A stretch of DNA of 64,000 bases from Agapanthus africanus (Eukaryota > Streptophyta > Magnoliopsida > Asparagales > Amaryllidaceae), in assembly GCA_030015575.1 (NCBI GenBank), contig JASDDO010000026.1, forward strand, positions 72,317,433-72,381,432, read 5' to 3'. The notes under the pieces were generated by a model. That model did no database searches, had not been told where the DNA came from, and saw only the letters and a program-made list of their open reading frames with translations. Every line of letters starts with the position of its first letter. The first letter of the stretch is position 1. Below are positions 13,601-22,600 of this stretch, one piece after another. The position numbers and the translations under genes are program-made.

Positions 13601-16589
13601 ACTGTACCAAAGTTCTAAGGTGTTACAGAATGTGGAATATAAATGTAGACAATTCTGATATTTTTAATGTACGAGTCTACAAGAATAGTAATATTTCAAA
13701 TCTTTCCCCACCCTGATGAACTATAGCTAGGAGCAAAAGTTTCAAGATGAATCAAATAATTAAGTTTGGTCCATGAAAGTCAGCTCCACTTAAGAAAACA
13801 TCTTGTTTTAACTTCAATAGATTGCAACCCTTGTGTATTTTACTTTTAGTTACATATAATTGCAATTTTGTGTATGCGTGCAAGCAACCTTCGAATTATG
13901 GTTGAAAGTTAAAACCTCGGTTTTATAATTATTGTGCTGTTCAAGTTGTCTACATAGTTTCTTTTGTAGTTTATTTTAATTTGGTTTATATATGTGAGTG
14001 TAAGTATTATATATGTAAAATAAATAACCATGCATTGTGTCCTGTTTTTTACAAAATTTTCATGTCTGGTGTCTGTATCCATGTCCGTGTCCATGCTTCA
14101 TGGATTGTAAATAGTGTTGCAACACCGTTAATTGCCACAAATAGTATTATTTTGAAGTGTTTGTGTATATGTAATTGGGCCCATAAACGCGCAACTGATG
14201 TGTTACTAGTTGTTACTAGTTGGTGGAAACAAACTTAAAACATCATGTTACGAGTTGCAAATGGGAGTCAGTCTATGAAGAGAGTATCTTCGAATGAAAA
14301 GCAAGAAAGAAATGGATTATTATTTCAAGAGGGAGATAGAAAGAAGAAAGAGAACCATATCTGATATAATTCTGCGTAATTTCCCAAATCAACATAAACA
14401 ATGCTTTCAATACCAAGGCATTTTTCATCTTCTAGATTGCTGATCCAATCAATATAGAAAAGTATATAGCATGTAAAGAATGTAGATTGTACATTTGAAA
14501 CTTGTAAGTCGGAGAGAAAGCAGTATATGGATTTTAGAAACAAATATTAGGTATAGGTCATAAATTATGAATCAAGTGAGTTCAAAACAGTGTACAGATC
14601 TAAGTAAAATGTAGTCAACTTAAAGTCAATACATAAAACCTCCCTGAATTATAGATTCAATACTGTAAAAAACCTCCATGAATTATAGAATAATCAGAAA
14701 AGATTTGAACCAGAAATTGGTAATTTGTTCATCTTTCTCACACAAATGTCGATTTCATATTTCCTTTGAACTAATATTCCCTGGTCTCGATGGATTTTGG
14801 AGGATTGCTTCTTAGCGCGTTGCATGAGTATAATCAATAAGGTAGGTGTCTATCTTTTCGGCTTTATCGCAAGCCTATACTTGTACTTTATTTCCTTGGC
14901 TTCTTCTTTGAAGGATGATGTAGTAAGTTAAAAGGCCAGTCATAATTTTTGTCAAAGCTTTTATGGAGCCTTAATGGTCCATAGACGATGCAACTTTACG
15001 AGAGGAAGATTTGGCTACTGATGATGATTCATCACAAAAAAAAATGCCACCATCATGCCTAGACATCAACCTTGGAAGAACCAATTATGAAACATTTTAG
15101 AAATGTCGATTTTGAAACTTAACCAATTATGACAGTATTATAGACAAAGGGCTTTTGCATATTACAGCATTTAAAAAGATGAACATATCAATGTCTAACA
15201 TATAGTTAAAAAAAATTAAAGTTTTGGTATGCATACTATCAGACCCAGTAGATCTATTACCAGAATTATATAAGTTGGTACAAAGAAAGAGAGACGTTTA
15301 AGTTACGTGCAAATCAGCAGACAAGTATACCTTGCTATGGGAATAGTCGGCTTGCTTTCTGTATCCTGAGAAGGGGGTGAGGATGGGGATGTGATGCCTT
15401 TATCTGTGGATTTATATATTCCATTTTCCTTTATGATGTTCCTTCCACCACCAGCATCTGATCAAAGGGGATAGATGGATTAATACTGTATACACAACAC
15501 ACCCCCAAAAAGAAAAAGACCAAAAAAATGTCTGCATAGTTTTCATGGCAGATATCTATCCTTAATAAACAATGCTGATGATGTTATTTACTCAATCTAT
15601 ACTGCTGAAGGCTAGAACAAATTAAGTGATCATCAAGAAAAGGTCTGCAACTAACCCCAAAGATTTGAAATAATGGCTCTGCTGCTGTCGTTATCAAAAG
15701 GTGTCAAAGTGATATCTTAAGATACTAAACTGGCATATAATGAAGCAAGAAAACCCATTCACTTGTTCTTACAGTCTCAGGCCGTAGTACAGACTATATG
15801 ACACCATCTTAATCATTAGTACGTATGTAGACTAGTAATTTAAAAAGTTAAGTATAGTCAGTATAAGAAGTCTACACTGATAGTGATAAGATTAAAATTC
15901 ATCTTCCGATATAGCAATTAAATTGTGTTGGTGAATATTTATGTTTTAAAGTTTGTATTGGCCCAAAAATTGCAGTGATACATTGGTAGAATATTTGGAT
16001 TGAAGGATGTTTTAAATAAAAAATGTGGGTGTGGTTTTTACCAAGAAAAACCCTAGGAAACGCGGTTGGTATTTCATGAGTTGTCATAAGAAACAAGCCA
16101 GTGAGGACTTGAGGAAAGTTGCCACTTGCCACGTGTTTCTCTCAACTCCTCTTTGGCTTTGCTGATGAAAAAAGAGAGATTCAATATACAAGAAAAAAAG
16201 TTGTAAATATTTCGCTTCTCTTCTTGATGAAGGAAATATAGTGTCCTAATCTCCTTTCTCTAAAGTTACCTTTTACATGTTAAACCACCAAATCCGATCA
16301 TTCTTATTTCTTACCATACAATATGCATGGTTGACTTCTCATGTGTGTTTTTTCGCAAGAAACCCTTCAAGATTCTTTTTACATACATGTATGACATCAA
16401 GTTGCCTTCTCCATGCGCATATGTTAACTGTTTTCCTCAAATATATACATGTAAATAATTTGCTTTTAGAACTCTATGCAGATACCTTTATATCACCATT
16501 GCATCATACACAATAGGTTATTAAACATGTCCCTAAATGAGCCTTGATTTTTCAATGTAACTCCCTGATTAAAAATCATGTTTCCTAAT

Positions 16590-16620
<31 letters not shown>

Positions 16621-19600
16621 TTTTTGGAATAATAAGCCGTAACATGATGCAAGCGGAGTTCGAACCTCAAACCTCCAGCTCAAGTGCAAGAAGATTTTAC
16701 CGCTAGGCTATAGTGGCACCCGCCTAATCTCAATATTTTAGATAACGCACTGGTAAGGTCATTTTCCTAATTTATTTTTCTTTAAAAATACATATTTCTG
16801 TAACTTACCAGGTTGTGATTCCTTATACATACAGAAGGCAAGGTCAGATCCATGTGGATCACTAATAGATCATGCATGAGAATTCTACCATCCAATTCAA
16901 TACTTGATCTACATATCAAAAGAGTCAGAGTAAACAGTAAACACCGAGTACGAACTTATGTTATCTAAACAGACTCCCATAAAATTTGATGAAAACAATC
17001 CCAATATATCACTTTAACAATTCTAGGCTCACCAATTAACTCTGGGTTGGAATATGCAATTGTAAAGATCACGATTATTTTTGTCTTAACCCACTTATAT
17101 TTGAGCGAGGTTCTAAGAGGACACAAAAAGTTGGTCAACAAGAAATTAGATGCTGTTGTATCTTCAAATCATGTAAATAATCAAACCATAGTAATAAATT
17201 GGTCACCTTTATAAAAAAAAGATATAAATATCTCATATATGTAAATGTGGCGAAAGATGCATTCCCAAAACATGGAGTAACTAGTAAGAGAAAGAGGTAT
17301 GAAGATACCCAGTTAACAGGTTTGGAAAGGGAAGAGCCACATATGGTGTTTGGGTTATGATTAAGCAGCTCTAGTACATATTGGATTACCGCATAAAAGT
17401 AAAATTTCATTTATATGTTGCACCAATCAAAGAAGAAGATACAAAGCACTTTTGAGATTGGCAGTCTAAACATTACTACAATAATATGTAATCATGATAA
17501 AAATGTACACACTATCTCAACCATCAAAAGGAACACTTGCCATGAGATGAATACTGAGAAGAGTAGTTTCCTCGACCACCCCGGCCCACTCTCCCCTGAA
17601 CTGCTGGCCTCCCCCTATTATCAGCAGGTTCTCTGTTGTTCTGTTGAGACAAAGGATGGTTGAATAGTAAGAAGTAATTATCTAAGGGAACACAGGCATA
17701 ACAGAATAATCACAATATTATAATGCTCTTGCACATTTTTCTCCGGAAACAAATTATACTCGCTCGCATACAAAATTCTCAAAGCAGGGTTAGTCCAACA
17801 AAATTTTGGATCAAACAAGATAGGAGGCTAAAGGCACATAAAATAAGCTAAAAACTATGCCTGCAAAGTAAAGCAAACATTTTACTGTTCTGATCAGGGT
17901 TACTTAAACAAAAACACTTTTTTTAAAAGCTTCTATATTAGCAAACACGGTTAGAATAGTATACCAAGTACCAACTTAAATTTATAGAGATCAATTAACT
18001 GCATAATATACCAAAAATGCTACTGAAAAATATTAGAAATTTGATCTGCAAAGCAGCAAAAGAAATGCTACAGAATTGTCATAGTGGGAAAGAGTTACAT
18101 AGCATGCCTCTTGACAGTTCAAATCAAGATAAATTGACGGTGGTCTAATAATGAATGACAATAACACAAAGACATATTATAGCCAAAAATATGTAAATAT
18201 GTAATACTGTAATAGAATGCGTTCAGTTGGATTCATCTGTTACTACTAATAGTCAAAGTTGAGAGCCAATGATCTTCCTAAGTTCATCCCCAACAAATAA
18301 TAATAGATGTAGGCAACACAATGTGAAAATTGATGAAGTATTAAAATTAATATATCTGATATTTATGAATAAATATACAGGTCTGACAGCTTTCATTCAC
18401 TGTAAACACTTTGCACAATCTACATCGCTGCTAAATGCTTCCTCTGCTCGCCATTGTCCAGCATTATCAATCAAGTGAGAGCATCAATAACTACAATATC
18501 CTTAAATTGAATATTTACTTTAAGAGCTGAGGATAATTAGGCACATAGCTGCTCTCTTCGGTGTATTCTCTATTGTTAGCTCCGCAGGTTCTCATTCCTT
18601 CTTAAGTAAATCATAATTCACCTTAAGCATAACCTAACTAAATTGCACTTCAACTCCATTACTCACGCTAAAAGATCAAACAAAACACAGTAACAGTGAA
18701 AGACAGTATAAACTTTCCGTAAGGTCTTGATACTAGAGAGAAGACTCTCAAGATATGTAAACAAGTGTAAATGATGATGGCCATGATAAATAACTGCATA
18801 TCACTGCAACAATGATTCATCAATTTTTAAAAGCCAACAAAAAGAAAAGTTCATTCTCATTCAAAATAAATCAAACATTAAGTTCTGATCAGAATAATAA
18901 AAGTTTTTCTATAGCGCACCTAATGTTTCAGTATAGTACTACTGATCTCTTCAAGGCTAACAATGTCTTAATCAATAAAACAGGAAAGGGAGAAAATATT
19001 TACCTCTTTTTTCTTGTCACGTTTCCTTTTGACCTCATGAAAGGGATCTGGAAAACAATTTAGTCGTTAAAATTTAACAAGGTGCCACAAAAATTTTGAC
19101 AAAAAAGGGATTTAAAAGCTAAGCAAATACCACTCTAACGTAGATACCCCAACCCTCGTCACCGAGGCCTCACAATATTTTCATGAAAAATACTATGGAG
19201 AAAAGGATAATGAGTGCATTACTCACCAATACGTCAACATCACTTGATCTAATACCATGCTTTGATGAAGTAAAGAGAGGAAGTTAAAGAATCGCTATTT
19301 CCAGTAATAACTAAAATTTCTAATTTTCCACTTCCCAGATCAAAAAAAGGGCTGCATCAGCTCTTGAATAAATACATAGTGTACTAATTAGGTATAATAA
19401 CTGCTGCATCATGTTCCTAACAAGATATGACCAAATTGTTGATTAATGGACTTTTTTGGCGGAAAATATACTTTCTACAAATCAAATCTGCAAGACAGAT
19501 TGGTCACATTGCAAGTCAAAATTGCCATTTAAATGCATTTATCATTTCAGTGGATGAAAGAACCGCATAGACTGGAAGATAATCTCGGATTTTAATATAT

Positions 19601-22600
19601 AAAAAAAAGGTGTAGCAACAAAATAAAGTTCCATACTGAAACTCTTCAGGCTAAACAGTGGAAAGCAGTATTCCAGGAAACCCGGTCATCATAGCCTAAT
19701 GAATTATCTAAAAATTAATTGATTCCGGAGTTTTAAAAGGCGGCCGCGCCAAGGCGCTCACGGAGGCTGCACTACATCGCATTAGGCTGCATAGTCTATT
19801 GTTATGCTTGCCCTTGTATTATTATAGGTATACTCTTTCTACTTATGAATTGGAGTATAATTTCTAATAAATTAGGGTTGTTTTGTCACTATTAAAAATA
19901 CAATAGCATTTTATCCCAAATCATTTTAGGGTTTTCTCTCATCGACCCAAATCCTTCTGTCTCGCACTCTCGCCGGCATCAACCCCTAATCTTTCTCATC
20001 TTTCTCATCCACTGCATCGATCTCGATATCGACCCCAAAATCTTCTCAATCACCACACTCAATCTCAATTTCCAATCCTTCCCAGCCGCCGCACAATCTT
20101 GACACAATCCTTCTCAGCCACCGCAGACCATACTCTCGATCTTGACCCCTACTCCTTCCTCTTCCCCTTCAATCTTCCACTTCGAGTTTCGACTTCGTCT
20201 AACGTGCTTCAAGCCTTCGAAAATAACAGTTTTTTATTTTTCTTTTCTTTTGAGGCTTTGATTCTTCATTTTTGTATTTAATTATAGTTAAATGTTAATT
20301 GAATATTGTGTGTGTATTGTAATTGTATTTATGTTATCTTATTGACTTATTGTTATCGTATCAATTGTTTTTCATAAGTTGTTAAATTTTATATTTGTTT
20401 ATATTTATTGACTTCTCGCAGAATTTGCTTCGCTTTAACTACTCGGCTTGCATTTAATTGTTTGTTTACGCCTTTGAGAATGTTTATCCAGACAAATGCA
20501 AGTGAAAATGAAACCAAAATAGTTAAAAGCCCGATTAGAATCAATGTTTAACAAATAAACTAAAAGAAAATAACAAAATTAATGCAAAATACGACTAAAT
20601 TATTGTCAATGCGGCCTGGGTGGTCAAACCACTTGACCAGACCATCTTTTTGCCACTTTTTAATCCCTGATTGTTTCCGAGAACACTTGAATCAAGAGGA
20701 AAGAGGATTTTTTTCAAAAAAAGAAAATTATATATAGATTTGAAACTCCATTTTGTAAAACCAAATCACAACATAATCTATCAGTCTAGTGAAAGAATGC
20801 ATACCACTGCTTAAATCACAAAACCTTGCTAAAAGAACCACAGTCTAGTGAAAATCAAATCTATCAGTTTGTTAGTGTGAACACTTGATCACAACAATTG
20901 AATTGAATTGCAGCTAGCGTGATATCAGTCATTTACAGAAGGTGACAAAAACAATTCAAAAGGGGAAAAAAGAATGGGGGGCAAAAAGCCCAAAACTATT
21001 TCATTCTTCTAGATAGAAGTCTACAACAAAGAGCCTATCTTCGAAACTTTTAGGGTCAATTGCATGAATCCTTCTACCATACAATTCTATTACGGGTTGT
21101 CTCCTTGCTTAAATTAAGAGTCAAAATGACTTTGTTAACTGCTATGTTTGTTTAAGCTAACCTCTAGCCTCATCGCTCCAACAAGAAAAAATTTGGCATT
21201 CCACATAGCTTATGTCCAAACCATCTCAATCAATTATTCCTCATTTTATCCTTTATAAAAGCTAAATGCATTTGCCTTTCAGCTTCCAAAATTACTTATT
21301 TTAAACTCGTAAACTAAATCAGTGGATCTATAAATAAATTAAAGATCTTGTTTGTCATTGTGTCTACAATTCATCCTCTTAAATGTTATATTCATTCTTT
21401 CTAGGCAAACCTTTTACTCATCTAATATAACCATCTAGCTTAATTCTATTCAACACCAACTCGAGGAATGATGTGTCCCTGACAAAGCCGCAATCCACCC
21501 TTATATTCATTGCACTAGGATAAGTCAAAGCAAAACATAGCTTCAGAAATATGCCCCAAAGAAACATCCTTGCCTACTTTGCGTTTGATGGCATCAATGG
21601 AGTGTGTCCTTAAGGGATGCTCCAACAAGTGCTCTTTAGGACTTACTCCCATGAATATAGCTTTTATGTTAGTCGTCGGCTATATAATGCAAATGTGTTC
21701 TTATATCCAGAATCATGATAGACAATGAAAAAATTAGACCTTTCGGAGTTCTTTAATATAAATCTCAATTTGCAAACAAAAGAGTAATAATTAGAAATCG
21801 TCGAGCTAATTTTAAGGGTTCACGAAGAAACTCTAAGCCTATTATTCGATCATGTAGTATTAACCGTTCATATAAAAATGAAAACAATAACCTAAATTGC
21901 TTATTCAGCGGTAATTATATAATAATATAATGAGTCTTTATCCCAAATCTATAGGTCAACCATATAAATCAATTTCTTACATTTAGCTACAGGATTAAAT
22001 TAATGTTTTGTCTATGGCCTCCAATGTCCAACCATATTATTTTAATATCTATCTTTAGCCATGATCCAACAACTAAAATTTCAACACCATGTTTATATCG
22101 ATCTATGTTATGTATATATAAACCACCTTAATCTTGGTTCTCAGTTTATCCTATGTAGAAGTTACCTCTAACTCCGTATGAATGCATCCAATGTTATTTT
22201 ATTTATGAAAGCATTAACAATATCAATCCTAAAGTTCACATTTCAGTTATACTGGTTTTTTGATATGGTTCTTAATGCCCAACATTCAGCAATGTTGGTT
22301 TTAATAGTCATCCTGCAGAAGAAATATAATCTTTTTATTATTAACATAATACTTTGCACTTATCCACTTTAGCTATCATGCTGTAATTCTATGAACATTG
22401 TCGTCCTCGATACCACAAACAAGATGAATGATTGATTGTATGCACTGAACAAGATCACTCCTAGATATTATTTGCTTATCTTGCATTGAATGCACAACTC
22501 TTTGTACTAAAGTAACACGTATAAGTTGTTTTCAATATGCTAAAAAAATTTAAGATTATAAACCTTCTTTCCCCCTTTCTACCGCCATTGTTATTCCTAT

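Larger units (their letters stand above)
5467..15330 (-). other. Intron 4 of the GIP1-like gene (9.9 kb)
   Basis: A GT-AG intron with compatible phases on both sides. It holds two RTE LINE fragments, a hAT element hit by one of them, a 455-bp hAT MITE, and a 3-kb solo LTR. The parts 5467-7269 and 13633-15330 are AT-rich and show nothing recognisable. Confidence 0.75.

Noticed and set aside
16624..16730. A tRNA gene or pseudogene on the minus strand
   Set aside because: A and B boxes are present, but no cloverleaf with paired acceptor stem can be formed; tail and target duplication identify a SINE.
20990..22540. Possible gene fragment upstream of the second hAT element
   Set aside because: Some stretches look like decayed coding sequence, but no frame, motif or splice pattern could be recognised.
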